Positions 32,707-41,063 of a DNA stretch of 64,000 nucleotides are shown piece after piece. The position numbers were made by a program, and so were the translations under genes. How positions within the stretch are numbered: position 1 is the stretch's first letter; every line of letters begins with the position of its first letter. The notes under the pieces are model-generated. The model was not told the origin of the DNA and made no database searches. It saw only the letters and a list, made by a program, of their open reading frames with translations. Source of the DNA: Streptomyces sp. HSG2 (GTDB taxonomy: Bacteria > Actinomycetota > Actinomycetes > Streptomycetales > Streptomycetaceae); NCBI RefSeq assembly GCF_016598575.1, contig NZ_CP066801.1, positions 1,608,501 to 1,672,500 of the forward strand, read 5' to 3'.

Positions 32707-32874
32707 TCAGCCGACGACCTGCTTGAGGGCGTCGCCCAGCGCACCGGCCTCGTCGGGGGTCAGCTCGACGACGAGTCGACCGCCGCCTTCGAGCGGAACG
32801 CGCATGACGATGCCCCGCCCCTCCTTGGTCACCTCGAGCGGGCCGTCACCCGTCCGCGGCTTCATGGCCGCCAT
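32707..32874 (-). CDS. DUF3117 domain-containing protein
   Basis: 55 residues, full length for DUF3117 (Rv1211 family), starting MAAMKPRTGDGPLEVTKEGR and continuing with a beta-rich region (IVMRVPLEGGGRLVVELTPDEAGALGDAL). The ATG at 32874 follows AGGAAGGGG. It is highly conserved across Actinobacteria and has no known function. Confidence 0.9.
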   Translation of the reverse strand: MAAMKPRTGDGPLEVTKEGRGIVMRVPLEGGGRLVVELTPDEAGALGDALKQVVG

Positions 32875-33260
32875 GCTCGTTCCCCTTCCTGATACCAGCT
32901 CATCGTCTAAGCCGACGGCCCACCAAGGGCACGCACATCCCGGCACGGGGCGTACGACACCGGCATCGAACACATTGCTTCCTGGCCATTATCCCGCATC
33001 GGCGGACCCGATGACCAACATCGGTCGGCATCGCTTGGGCAACGCACACGAGCAAAAGCCCCCAATTCGTCGACGGGCCTGCGATACTGCGCGGCTTGGA
33101 TCACTTCGACCGAACGCGCCCAGACCGGAATTGTTTGACGCAGGTCACACGCACGGGGTGACGCGCGACCGGCCGTCTCCGCCATGCTGTCTCTCGCATC
33201 ACGGGCCTACCCGCCGGTAGCCCCGCCGAGGAGAACACCGCGAAGCGAAGGGGATGCCTC
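32875..33260. other. Gene-free divergent control region, 386 bases
   Basis: It is less GC-rich than its surroundings. It must hold the promoters of DUF3117 (minus) and the enoyl-CoA hydratase (plus). No convincing -35/-10 pair was found; TTGACG at about 33137 on the plus strand is the best -35 candidate. No small gene is supported. Confidence 0.4.
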
Positions 33261-34064
33261 ATGGCCGACACCGTGCTCTACCAGGTGGACGAGGGACTCG
33301 CGACGATCACGCTGAACCGTCCGGAGGCGATGAACGCGCTGAACGCGCAGACCAAGGTCGCGTTCCGGGAGGCCGTCCGCGCCGCGGCCGACGACGACGC
33401 CGTGCGCGCGGTGTTGTTGACCGCCGCCGGTGATCGGGCGTTCTGCGTGGGGCAGGACCTGAAGGAACACATCGGCTTGTTGACCTCCGCCCGCCGAGGC
33501 GAGTCGGATGGCGCCATGACCACCGTACGCGAGCACTACAACCCCGTCGTGCGGGCGCTGGTGGAGGCTCCCAAGCCGGTGGTCGCCGCAGTGAACGGGG
33601 TCGCGGCGGGAGCGGGTCTCGGCTTCGCGTTGGCCGCCGACCACCGGATCGTGGCGGACACCGCGTCGTTCAACACCTCGTTCGCCGGCGTCGCGCTCAC
33701 GGCCGACTCCGGCGTCTCCTGGACCCTGCCCCGGGTCGTGGGCCCCGGGCGCGCGACCGACCTGCTGCTCTTCCCCCGCAACGTCCCGGCGGAGGAGGCG
33801 CTCCGGTTGGGCATCGCCGACCGGGTCGTTCCCGCGGCCCAGCTGCGGGCGACGGCGGAGAAGGTGGCGCGGACCCTGGCCGAGGGGCCGACGGTCGCCT
33901 ACGCGGCGCTCAAGGAATCCGTGGCCTACGGGATGACCCACACGCTGACGGAGACCCTGGACAAGGAGGACGAGTTGCAGTCCCACGCCGGGGCCTCGGA
34001 GGATCACGCGGCGGCCGTGCGGGCGTTCGTCGAGAAGGAGCGGCCCCGCTACGTGGGGCGTTGA
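33261..34064 (+). CDS. Enoyl-CoA hydratase/isomerase family protein
   Basis: 267 residues of the crotonase superfamily. The CoA-binding/oxyanion segments are visible: AFCVGQDLKEHIG (first oxyanion NH) and NGVAAGAGLGFALAADHRI (second). In place of the hydratase Glu of GEAV...G the sequence reads TSFAGVALTADSGVSWTLPRVVG, with Asp at the later acid position, as in PaaG/isomerase-type members. Likely role: fatty-acid or aromatic-acid CoA catabolism. The ATG at 33261 follows AAGGGG. Confidence 0.9.
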   Translation: MADTVLYQVDEGLATITLNRPEAMNALNAQTKVAFREAVRAAADDDAVRAVLLTAAGDRAFCVGQDLKEHIGLLTSARRGESDGAMTTVREHYNPVVRALVEAPKPVVAAVNGVAAGAGLGFALAADHRIVADTASFNTSFAGVALTADSGVSWTLPRVVGPGRATDLLLFPRNVPAEEALRLGIADRVVPAAQLRATAEKVARTLAEGPTVAYAALKESVAYGMTHTLTETLDKEDELQSHAGASEDHAAAVRAFVEKERPRYVGR

Positions 34065-34066
34065 CC

Positions 34067-34117
34067 CCGGGCCGGGTGGTCCGCCCCGGCTCACCGGGGG
34101 CGGACCACCCGGCCCGG
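34067..34117. terminator. Very strong hairpin terminator, convergent
   Basis: A perfect 21-bp stem (34067-34087 with 34097-34117) and 9-base loop, 2 bases after the enoyl-CoA hydratase stop and ahead of the convergent tag gene. Confidence 0.8.
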
Positions 34118-34183
34118 CGAAGCCTCGCGACCCGGCGGGCGGCACCGACCACGGAGCGCTCGGGGCCCGGTCGACGCCAGGGC

Positions 34184-34786
34184 TCAGGCGGGTTCGCGGA
34201 GCCCGCCGGACCGGGCCTCACAGGCCGCCAGGTGGTCGTCGACCAGGCCGCACGCCTGCATCAGGGCGTAGGCGGTGGTGGGGCCGACGAAGCGCAGGCC
34301 ACGCCTCTTCAGCTCCCGGGCGAGCGCCGTCGACTCGGGTGTGACCGCCGGAACGTCGGCGAGTGTCCTCGGCGCCCGCCGCGCGGCCGGATCGGGCGCG
34401 TACGACCAGATCAGCGTGTCCAGCTCGTCCGGCGCCCACTCCGCCAGCCTCCGCGCGTTGGCGAGCGTGGCGTCGATCTTGGCCCGGTTGCGGACGATGC
34501 CGGCGTCGCCGAGCAGCCGGGCGCGGTCCTCCTCGGTGAAGCGGGCGACGGCGGCGATGTCGAACCCCGCGAAGGCGGCGCGGAAGCCCACCCGGCGTCG
34601 GAGGATGGTGATCCAGGACAGGCCGGACTGGAACGCCTCCAGACTGAGCCGTTCGAACAGAGCGTCGTCGCCGTGGACGGGGCGACCCCACTCCTCGTCG
34701 TGGTAGGCCGTGTAGTCGGCGGCCGACAGGGCCCAGGGGCAACGCGCCGCGCCGTCCGGTCCGACGGCGACCTCCTCCTGGCTCAC
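34184..34786 (-). CDS. tag: DNA-3-methyladenine glycosylase I
   Basis: 200 residues. The Tag signature is complete: CPWALSAADYTAYHDEEWGRPVHGD at the N terminus, LFERLSLEAFQSGLSWITIL, then RRGLRFVGPTTAYALMQACGLVDDH with a C-terminal His, giving the Cys/His zinc site. It removes 3-methyladenine from DNA in base-excision repair. The GTG start overlaps the stop of the DivIVA-like gene by 4 bases (GTGA), so the two are translationally coupled. Confidence 0.93.
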   Translation of the reverse strand: MSQEEVAVGPDGAARCPWALSAADYTAYHDEEWGRPVHGDDALFERLSLEAFQSGLSWITILRRRVGFRAAFAGFDIAAVARFTEEDRARLLGDAGIVRNRAKIDATLANARRLAEWAPDELDTLIWSYAPDPAARRAPRTLADVPAVTPESTALARELKRRGLRFVGPTTAYALMQACGLVDDHLAACEARSGGLREPA

Positions 34787-35145
34787 CGTCGCGCCTCCCC
34801 GTCCGGCTCCGCGCCCGACTCCTCGCCCGGCGTCGGCGGGGCGGGGGCACGCGCGCCCGCCAAGGCCGACTCCAGGTCGGCGATCCGGGCGTCCCGTTCG
34901 GCGAGCTCGGCCGCGAGACGGTCGAGCGCTCCGTCGACCTCCGGCATGCGATAGCCGCGCAGAACCAGCGGGAAACGCAACCCCTCCACGTCGGCCCTCC
35001 GCAGTGGTCGATGCGAGGGCAGCGCGTCCACCCGCAGCTCGGGCGCCGCTTCCGGCAAGGGGCCGGTGCCGCCGCCCACCACGACGACCGCCACGACCGC
35101 GACCACGACCACCAGCGCGACGACGAGGAACAGGAACATCACCAT
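34783..35145 (-). CDS. Small membrane protein with DivIVA-type segment
   Basis: 120 residues. One N-terminal membrane helix of almost pure Val/Ala (FLFLVVALVVVVAVVAVVVV) is followed by FPLVLRGYRMPEVDGALDRLAAEL, the short DivIVA-domain motif, and a coiled-coil/acidic tail. It may link the membrane to polar growth or division machinery. The ATG at 35145 follows GGAGG at 7 bases. It is the first gene of a pair with tag, matching the Rv1209-tag (Rv1210) order as I recall it. Confidence 0.8.
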   Translation of the reverse strand: MVMFLFLVVALVVVVAVVAVVVVGGGTGPLPEAAPELRVDALPSHRPLRRADVEGLRFPLVLRGYRMPEVDGALDRLAAELAERDARIADLESALAGARAPAPPTPGEESGAEPDGEARR

Positions 35146-35350
35146 CGCGGGGCCTCCAGGATCGGACCGACGGCCGCATCGGTCGGGCCGGGTGCACGGA
35201 CCCGGCCCGGAACGGAGTCCGATGTGCCGTCTCCGATGGTGACATGCGACTCTGACAGCCGGGACCGCGGGCGCCGTGGCGGCGCGTGCGGGCGGCGCGC
35301 GCGGCGACGCGGGGCCGCGGCAGACGACGCGGGAGAGAGGGCCACAGGGG

Positions 35351-36211
35351 ATGCTCAGGCTGGGCAAGCGCACGTTCGCGGCGCACGAGCCGGTAATCAT
35401 GGCGATCGTGAACCGGACCCCGGACTCCTTCTACGACCAAGGGGCGACCTTCGACGACGCGCCGGCGCTGGCCCGGGTGGAGAGGGCCGTCGCCGAGGGC
35501 GCGGCCATCGTCGACATCGGCGGGGTGAAGGCCGGGCCGGGCGAGGAGGTGACCGCGCGGGAGGAGGCGCGCCGCACGGTCGGTTTCGTGGCCGAGGTCC
35601 GCCGGCGCTTCCCCGAGGTCGTGATCAGCGTCGACACCTGGCGACACGAGGTGGCGGAGGCCGTCTGCGAGGCCGGAGCCGACCTGCTGAACGACGCCTG
35701 GGGCGGGGTCGACCCGAGGCTCGCGGAGGTCGCGGCCCACCACGGCGTCGGACTGGTGTGCACCCACGCCGGGGGCACCGAGCCCCGTACCCGCCCGCAT
35801 CGGGTGGCCTACGACGACGTCGTGGCCGACATCCTGCGGGTGACGCTGGGGTTGGCGGAGCGAGCGGTGGCCCTCGGTGTGCCGCGCGAGTCGGTGTTGA
35901 TCGATCCCGGGCACGACTTCGGCAAGAACACCCGCCACAGCCTGGAGGCCACCCGGCGGCTGGGGGAGATGGTGGACACCGGCTGGCCGGTCCTGGTCTC
36001 CCTGTCCAACAAGGACTTCGTCGGGGAGACCTTGGACCGCCCGGTCAAGGAGCGGGTGGTCGGCACCCTGGCGACCACGGCCGTCTCGGCCTGGTTGGGC
36101 GCGCGGGTGTACCGGGTGCACGAGGTGGCGGAGACCCGTCAGGTCCTGGACATGGTCGCCTCCATCGCGGGCCACCGGCCGCCGGCGGTCGCCCGCCGGG
36201 GCCTTGCGTAG
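35351..36211 (+). CDS. folP: Dihydropteroate synthase family protein, FolP2-like
   Basis: 286 residues of the pterin-binding TIM-barrel family. The pterin-site motifs are altered: the usual NVTPDSFSDGG reads NRTPDSFYDQG, and DxGGESTRPG reads DIGGVKAGPG, so Ser-Thr-Arg are lost. LLNDAWGG, DPGHDFGKN and SNKDFVG are kept. In mycobacteria the homologue at this position is FolP2, reported not to replace FolP1 in folate synthesis. The gene may therefore not be the sulfonamide-target enzyme. Start ATG 35351 with GGGAGAGAGG upstream. Neighbours (LOG protein, tag, DivIVA-like) fit the folP2 locus; the glucosyl-3-phosphoglycerate synthase found there in mycobacteria is absent. Confidence 0.85.
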   Translation: MLRLGKRTFAAHEPVIMAIVNRTPDSFYDQGATFDDAPALARVERAVAEGAAIVDIGGVKAGPGEEVTAREEARRTVGFVAEVRRRFPEVVISVDTWRHEVAEAVCEAGADLLNDAWGGVDPRLAEVAAHHGVGLVCTHAGGTEPRTRPHRVAYDDVVADILRVTLGLAERAVALGVPRESVLIDPGHDFGKNTRHSLEATRRLGEMVDTGWPVLVSLSNKDFVGETLDRPVKERVVGTLATTAVSAWLGARVYRVHEVAETRQVLDMVASIAGHRPPAVARRGLA

Positions 36212-36257
36212 GCGCGCCTCGACGACCGCCCTCACCGGGATCGGGCCGGGGAAGGGT

Positions 36258-37013
36258 TCAGCGCCCCGCCTCCTTGGAGACCAGCGCGACAGCCTCTTCC
36301 ACGTCGTCCGTGACATGGAAGAGGCTCAGGTCCTTCTCGGCCGCCTTGCCGTCTGCGATCACGGTGCCGCGCAGCCAGTCCACCAGCCCACCCCAGTAGG
36401 ACGTGCCGAACAGGACGATGGGGAACCGGGTGACCTTGTGCGTCTGGACCAGGGTGAGCGCCTCGAACAACTCGTCCAGGGTGCCCAGCCCGCCGGGGAG
36501 CACCACGAACCCCTGGGCGTACTTGACGAACATCATCTTCCGGACGAAGAAGTAGCGGAAGTTGAGCCCGATGTCGACGTAGCGGTTCAACCCCTGCTCG
36601 AAGGGCAGCTCGATCCCGAGCCCCACCGAGACGCCGCCGGCCTCGCAGGCTCCCTTGTTGGCCGCCTCCATGGTGCCCGGCCCGCCCCCGGTGACGACGG
36701 CGAACCCCGCCTCGACCAGGCCCCGCCCGAGCAGCACGCCCGCAGCGTAGTCGGGAGAGTCGACAGGGGTGCGCGCGGAGCCGAAAACGCTGATCGCCGG
36801 AGGGAGTTCGGAGAGGGTGCCGAACCCCTCGACGAACTCCGCCTGGATCCGCAGTACCCGCCAGGGGTCCGTGTGCACCCAGTCCGTGGGGGCGCGCTCG
36901 TCCAGCAGCCGCTGGTCCGTGGTGCTCTCCTGGACCTGGTCCCGCCGACGCAGGACGGGCCCCAGACGCTGCTCCTCCGGTGGCCGCCCTCCCCGGGGCA
37001 TTCCCGTCGCCAT
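36258..37013 (-). CDS. LOG family protein (TIGR00730), cytokinin-riboside phosphoribohydrolase-like
   Basis: 251 residues of Rossmann-like LOG fold. Signatures: ISVFGSARTPVDSPDY, VVTGGGPGTMEAANKGA, and the catalytic/nucleotide motif PGGLGTLDELFE. The family cleaves nucleoside monophosphates at the N-glycosidic bond. The first ~60 residues are an extension seen in actinobacterial members. The ATG at 37013 follows GGAGGGAG; TACGCT upstream serves as the -10 box. Confidence 0.9.
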   Translation of the reverse strand: MATGMPRGGRPPEEQRLGPVLRRRDQVQESTTDQRLLDERAPTDWVHTDPWRVLRIQAEFVEGFGTLSELPPAISVFGSARTPVDSPDYAAGVLLGRGLVEAGFAVVTGGGPGTMEAANKGACEAGGVSVGLGIELPFEQGLNRYVDIGLNFRYFFVRKMMFVKYAQGFVVLPGGLGTLDELFEALTLVQTHKVTRFPIVLFGTSYWGGLVDWLRGTVIADGKAAEKDLSLFHVTDDVEEAVALVSKEAGR

Positions 37014-37046
37014 GTGCGCTCCCTCCGTCGTGCCGAACTCCACCCC

Positions 37047-37052
37047 AGCGTA
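37047..37052 (-). promoter_or_regulatory. -10 box of the LOG family gene
   Basis: TACGCT on the minus strand gives a leader of about 27 bases containing GGAGGGAG before the ATG at 37013. Confidence 0.45.
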
Positions 37053-37117
37053 GGTCTACGCGGGACCCGGGGGAGGCCGTCGGCGTGTCCGGCGTGCGGC
37101 GCGCCGACGGCCCCGGG

Positions 37118-38197
37118 TCAGGCCCCCAGCCAGGCCCGCATCCGCTCCTCGCCCGCCAGCACCTTCGCGACCTCCACCCGCTCGTCCCGGCGGTGGGCCA
37201 GGTGCGGGTTGCCCGGACCGTAGTTGACCGCGGGCACGCCCAGCGCCGAGAAGCGGGACACGTCCGTCCAGCCGAACTTGGGCGACGGCGTCCCGCCCAC
37301 CGCCTCGATGAAGGCCGCCGCCGCCGGGTGGGAGAGGCCGGGGAGCGCGGCGGGGCTGTGGTCGTCGACCACGAAATCGGCCACCCCGCAGTCCGCGAAG
37401 ACCTCCCTGACGTGGGCGACCGCGTCCTCCATGGAGCGGTCCGGGGCGTATCGGAAGTTGACCGTGACCACGCACTCGTCGGGGATCACGTTCCCCGCGA
37501 CGCCGCCGGACACCCCCACCGCGTTGAGGCCCTCGCGGTACTCCAGGCCGTCGATCACCGGGCGACGGGGCTCGTAGGCGGCGAGGCGGGCGAGCACCGG
37601 GGCGGCGGCGTGGATCGCGTTGGACCCCATCCAGCCGCGCGCCGAGTGGGCCCGCTCGCCCGTGGTCCTCAACAACACGCGCAGGGTCCCCTGGCACCCG
37701 CCCTCGACCTGGCCGTCGGAGGGCTCCAACAGCACCGCGAAGTCCGCCTCCAACCACTCCGGGTGTGCCTCCGCCAGGTGTCGCAGACCGTTCAACTCGG
37801 CGGCGACCTCCTCGTTGTCGTAGAAGACGAAGGTCAGGTCGCGGTTGGGGGCGGGGACGGTGGCGGCGATCCGCAGCTGCACCGCGACGCCGGACTTCAT
37901 GTCGCAGGTGCCGCAACCCCAGAGCACGCCGTCCTCGTCCCGTCGCGAGGGGAGGTTGTCGGCGATCGGCACGGTGTCGATGTGGCCCGCCAGCACGACC
38001 CGCTCGGACCTGCCCAACCGGGTGCGCGCCACCACGTTGTTGCCGTACCGGTCGACCGTCAGGTGGGGCAGCTCGCGCAGCGCGGCCTCGATCGCGTCGG
38101 CGAGCGTCCGCTCGGCGCCGCTGACGGAGGCGATGTCGACGAGCCGGGCGGTCAGCTCCCCGGCGTCCAGGGTGAGGTCGAGTGAGGTGTCGGCCAT
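37118..38197 (-). CDS. dapE: Succinyl-diaminopimelate desuccinylase
   Basis: 359 residues of the M20 di-zinc family. The metal ligands are visible: His in LAGHIDTVP, Asp in GCGTCDMKSG, Glu-Glu in VFYDNEEVAAE, and the C-terminal His in NYGPGNPHLAHRRDE. It hydrolyses N-succinyl-L,L-diaminopimelate in lysine and peptidoglycan precursor synthesis, the step after DapC, encoded 1.2 kb away. The ATG at 38197 has AAGG 8 bases upstream and, overlapping it, TAAGGT at leaderless distance. Confidence 0.93.
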   Translation of the reverse strand: MADTSLDLTLDAGELTARLVDIASVSGAERTLADAIEAALRELPHLTVDRYGNNVVARTRLGRSERVVLAGHIDTVPIADNLPSRRDEDGVLWGCGTCDMKSGVAVQLRIAATVPAPNRDLTFVFYDNEEVAAELNGLRHLAEAHPEWLEADFAVLLEPSDGQVEGGCQGTLRVLLRTTGERAHSARGWMGSNAIHAAAPVLARLAAYEPRRPVIDGLEYREGLNAVGVSGGVAGNVIPDECVVTVNFRYAPDRSMEDAVAHVREVFADCGVADFVVDDHSPAALPGLSHPAAAAFIEAVGGTPSPKFGWTDVSRFSALGVPAVNYGPGNPHLAHRRDERVEVAKVLAGEERMRAWLGA

Positions 38198-38204
38198 GGT
38201 GTCG

Positions 38205-38210
38205 ACCTTA
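38205..38210 (-). promoter_or_regulatory. Leaderless-type -10 box of dapE
   Basis: TAAGGT on the minus strand ends 7 bases before the ATG at 38197. The same bases could instead act as a weak ribosome binding site. Confidence 0.4.
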
Positions 38211-38271
38211 TCGCGCCACCGGCCGGGCACCGCCGGGCATCGAAGCTCCCCCCGGGGGGAGGCGCCTCCCG

Positions 38272-38277
38272 TACCTT
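38272..38277 (+). promoter_or_regulatory. Leaderless-type -10 box
   Basis: TACCTT ends 6 bases before the GTG at 38284. The GGAGG between them is too close to the start to act as a normal ribosome binding site. The divergent dapE box is only 62 bases away. Confidence 0.45.
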
Positions 38278-38283
38278 GGAGGT

Positions 38284-39297
38284 GTGCCACAGACCTCCCC
38301 GCCCCGCCGCCTGGGCCGGTCCGCCCGGTCCGGTGCGGCCGTCGCGGTGCTGCTCGCCGTCGCCGGCTACCTGGCGTCTCAGTACGTGACGGGGAGCGCG
38401 GGCCGGCCCGGATGCGTGGTCGTCTCCGCCGAGGACGACGGGGCGGTCCACACGATCGAACCGGAGCAGGCGGCCAACGCGGCGGCCATCACCGCCGTGG
38501 GCACCGCTCGCGGGCTGCCCGAGCGCGCGGTCACCATCGCCCTGGCGACCGCGTTGCAGGAGTCCGGGCTCCGGAACATCGACTACGGCGACCGCGACTC
38601 CGTCGGACTCTTCCAACAACGTCCCTCGCAGGGCTGGGGATCACCCGAGGAGATCATGGAACCGACGTACGCGGCCGGTCGGTTCTACGACCACCTGGCC
38701 GAGGTCCCCGGCTACACCCGGCTGCCGCTGACGGTGGCGGCGCAGCGGGTGCAGCGCAGCGCGTTCCCCGAGGCCTACGCGAAGCACGAACCGGAGGCCG
38801 CGCTGCTCGCCGCCGCCCTGACCGGACGGACCGAGGCGGCGTTGACGTGCCGAGGCCTGGACACCGACGGCCCCGGGGACCCGGAGGAGGTCCGGGCCGC
38901 GCTGGCCCGGGACTTCGGACCCGACGTGCTCCGACCCACCGGGACGCGGACCGACCCGGTCGGCGGAACCCCGGCGGCGGACGGCTCCGCCGGAGCCTCC
39001 CCCGGACCGTCCGAGTCTCGCCCGGACGACCCGACCCGACGCACGGTGACGCTGCCGGTGGGGGCCTATCCGGACGGGGGCGGCGAGGAGGAGGCGCGAC
39101 GCCGCGGCTGGCAGGTGGCGCACTGGGCCGTGGCCAACGCCTCGGCCCTGGGGATCGAGCGAGTGTCCTACGCCGACCGGGAGTGGGCCGTCGGCTCGAC
39201 CGACCCGGGTTGGCGGCCGGCGACGTCCGCCGAGGGCACGCCGGGAGAGGGGAGTTCCCCCGACGGCGGGGACGTGCGGATCGTGGTGTCCGGCTGA
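38284..39297 (+). CDS. Membrane-anchored protein with lysozyme-like (transglycosylase-type) segment
   Basis: 337 residues. An N-terminal signal anchor (SGAAVAVLLAVAGYLASQYV) exports the rest. Residues ~75-150 read ALATALQESGLRNIDYGDRDSVGLFQQRPSQGWG, like the Glu-containing active-site region of soluble lytic transglycosylases and related actinomycete wall enzymes. A Pro/Ser-rich linker joins a C-terminal ~80-residue domain (RGWQVAHWAVANASALGIERVSYADREW) of a type found in several Streptomyces secreted proteins. Some databases label relatives heavy-metal transporter, which the sequence does not support. Possible role: peptidoglycan remodelling. Confidence 0.7.
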   Translation: MPQTSPPRRLGRSARSGAAVAVLLAVAGYLASQYVTGSAGRPGCVVVSAEDDGAVHTIEPEQAANAAAITAVGTARGLPERAVTIALATALQESGLRNIDYGDRDSVGLFQQRPSQGWGSPEEIMEPTYAAGRFYDHLAEVPGYTRLPLTVAAQRVQRSAFPEAYAKHEPEAALLAAALTGRTEAALTCRGLDTDGPGDPEEVRAALARDFGPDVLRPTGTRTDPVGGTPAADGSAGASPGPSESRPDDPTRRTVTLPVGAYPDGGGEEEARRRGWQVAHWAVANASALGIERVSYADREWAVGSTDPGWRPATSAEGTPGEGSSPDGGDVRIVVSG

Positions 39298-39391
39298 TTC
39301 CACGGGCAGGAGCGGCCCGGCCGCCCCGGAGCGAGGCGTTCCCCGGAGCACCACCGGAACGCGCGCCGGCCCTCCCGGCCGGGCGGCGACC

Positions 39392-39418
39392 GCCGGGGTC
39401 CCACGCGGAGACCCCGGC
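39392..39418. terminator. Hairpin between convergent genes
   Basis: GCCGGGGTC pairs with GACCCCGGC (9 bp, 9-base loop) just ahead of the dapC stop at 39425. Confidence 0.55.
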
Positions 39419-39424
39419 TCGGGG

Positions 39425-40519
39425 TCAGCGGAGTCGGTCCGCCGCGGCGCGGACCCGCTCGTCGCTCGCCGTGACGGCCACCCGGACGAAGCGCTCGCCG
39501 GCCGGACCGTAGAAGTCCCCGGGGGCCACCAGGACGCCGCGGTCGGCGAGCCGGGCGACGGTGTCCCAGCAGGACTCGTCGCGCGTGGCCCACAGGTAGA
39601 GGCCGGCCTCGCTGTGCTCGATCCGGAAACCGTGCCCGAGCAGCGCCTCGCGCAGGGTCTCGCGCCGCGCCGCGTAGCGCTCGCGCTGGTGACGGACGTG
39701 CTCGTCGTCCCCGAGCGCCACGATCGTCGCGGCCTGAGTGGGGGCCGAGGTCATCAGGCCGCCGTGCTTGCGGATCTCCAGAAGCGGCCCCAGGACCGCG
39801 GGGTCGCCGACGAGGAACGCCGAGCGGTACCCGGCGAGGTTGGACCGCTTGGACAGCGAGTGGACCGCGATCAGCCCGTCGTGGGAACCACCGTTGACGT
39901 CGGGACGCAGGACCGAGACGGGCTCCGCCTCCCAGCCCAGCTCCAGATAGCACTCGTCGGAGACGACGAGCACCCCGTGCTCACGGGCCCAGGCGACGAT
40001 CCGGGCCAGTTCCGGGCCGGTCAGGACGGCACCGGTCGGATTGGAGGGGGAATTCAGCCAGAGCAGCCTCAGCCCGGTCGGGTCCAGATCCGTCGGATCG
40101 TCGTAGGGCTCGAACTCCGCACGGGCCAGGCGCGCCCCGACCTCGTAGGTGGGATAGGCCAGACGTGGGACGGCGACCCGGTCGCCCGGCCCCAACCCCA
40201 GCTGGGTGGGCAGCCAGGCCACCAGTTCCTTGGAACCGACGACCGGCAGGACGTGACGGTGGGTCACGTTGCGCGCGCCGAGCCGACGCTCGGCCCACCC
40301 CGTGATCGCGTCGCGCAGCTCGGGAGTGCCCCAGACCGTCGGATACCCCGGCGAGTCCGCCGCGTCGGCCAACGCGCGGCGGATCGGCTCGGGCACAGGG
40401 TCGACGGGGGTGCCGACCGACAGGTCGACGATGCCGCCCGGGTGAGCGGCGGCCTTCCGCTTGAAGGGCTCCAGCTTGTCCCAGGGGAAGAGGGGCAACC
40501 GGTCGGTGACTGCGGACAC
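39425..40519 (-). CDS. dapC: Succinyldiaminopimelate transaminase
   Basis: 364 residues of fold-type I PLP aminotransferase. Motifs: SVGTPVDPVP, GYPTVWGTPELRDAI, LNSPSNPTGAVL, SDECYLELGW, and the PLP lysine in HSLSKRSNLAGYRSAF. The C-terminal arginine region (GERFVRVAVTA) is present. It aminates N-succinyl-2-amino-6-ketopimelate. The GTG start at 40519 has only a weak AGAAAG site. fdxA lies 82 bases upstream on the same strand, as in Mycobacterium (fdxC-dapC). Confidence 0.92.
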   Translation of the reverse strand: MSAVTDRLPLFPWDKLEPFKRKAAAHPGGIVDLSVGTPVDPVPEPIRRALADAADSPGYPTVWGTPELRDAITGWAERRLGARNVTHRHVLPVVGSKELVAWLPTQLGLGPGDRVAVPRLAYPTYEVGARLARAEFEPYDDPTDLDPTGLRLLWLNSPSNPTGAVLTGPELARIVAWAREHGVLVVSDECYLELGWEAEPVSVLRPDVNGGSHDGLIAVHSLSKRSNLAGYRSAFLVGDPAVLGPLLEIRKHGGLMTSAPTQAATIVALGDDEHVRHQRERYAARRETLREALLGHGFRIEHSEAGLYLWATRDESCWDTVARLADRGVLVAPGDFYGPAGERFVRVAVTASDERVRAAADRLR

Positions 40520-40601
40520 GGACGAAGCTCGCTTTCTGGTACGGCGAACGCCTCGGCCCCCGACGGGACCGAGGCGGAGCGGGGTGCCGATCGCCGGCCG
40601 G

Positions 40602-40922
40602 TCAGCCGGCCTGCGGCGGCAGCGCGGCGATGAACGGGTGGTCCCGCTCGATCAGACCGAGCTTGCTGGCGCCGCCGGGCGAACCGAGTTCGTCGAAGAA
40701 CTCCACGTTCGCCTTGTAGTAGTCCTTCCACTCCTCGGGAGTGTCGTCCTCGTAGAAGATCGCCTCGACCGGGCAGACCGGCTCACAGGCACCGCAGTCG
40801 ACGCATTCGTCCGGGTGGATGTACAAGGACCGCCGGCCCTCGTAGATGCAGTCGACCGGGCACTCCTCGATGCACGCCTTGTCCTTGACGTCGACACAAG
40901 GCTGCGCGATGACGTAGGTCAC
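40602..40922 (-). CDS. fdxA: 7Fe ferredoxin
   Basis: 106 residues. Cluster ligands are clear: CVDVKDKACIEECPVDC binds [3Fe-4S] and CVDCGACEPVCP binds [4Fe-4S], with each cluster taking one Cys from the other motif. The C-terminal ~45-residue extension is typical of actinobacterial FdxA. It is a small soluble electron carrier, for example for cytochromes P450 or reductive enzymes. The GTG start follows GGAGG at 9 bases. Confidence 0.95.
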   Translation of the reverse strand: MTYVIAQPCVDVKDKACIEECPVDCIYEGRRSLYIHPDECVDCGACEPVCPVEAIFYEDDTPEEWKDYYKANVEFFDELGSPGGASKLGLIERDHPFIAALPPQAG

Positions 40923-41063
40923 GCTGTCGTTCCTCCTCGATACGGGCGCTGGCGGGCCACCTCAGGCTCCGCCGCCTGGCGCGCGGGAGCGCGGCGTCGT
41001 CGATGCCCACCCCTAGTATCTCCGTTCCGGGGCGTGATCCGAACAGGAGGGGTGTACCGACTC

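Noticed and set aside
32907..33185. 92-codon frame upstream of DUF3117
   Set aside because: No ribosome binding site or domain; lies in the divergent promoter region.
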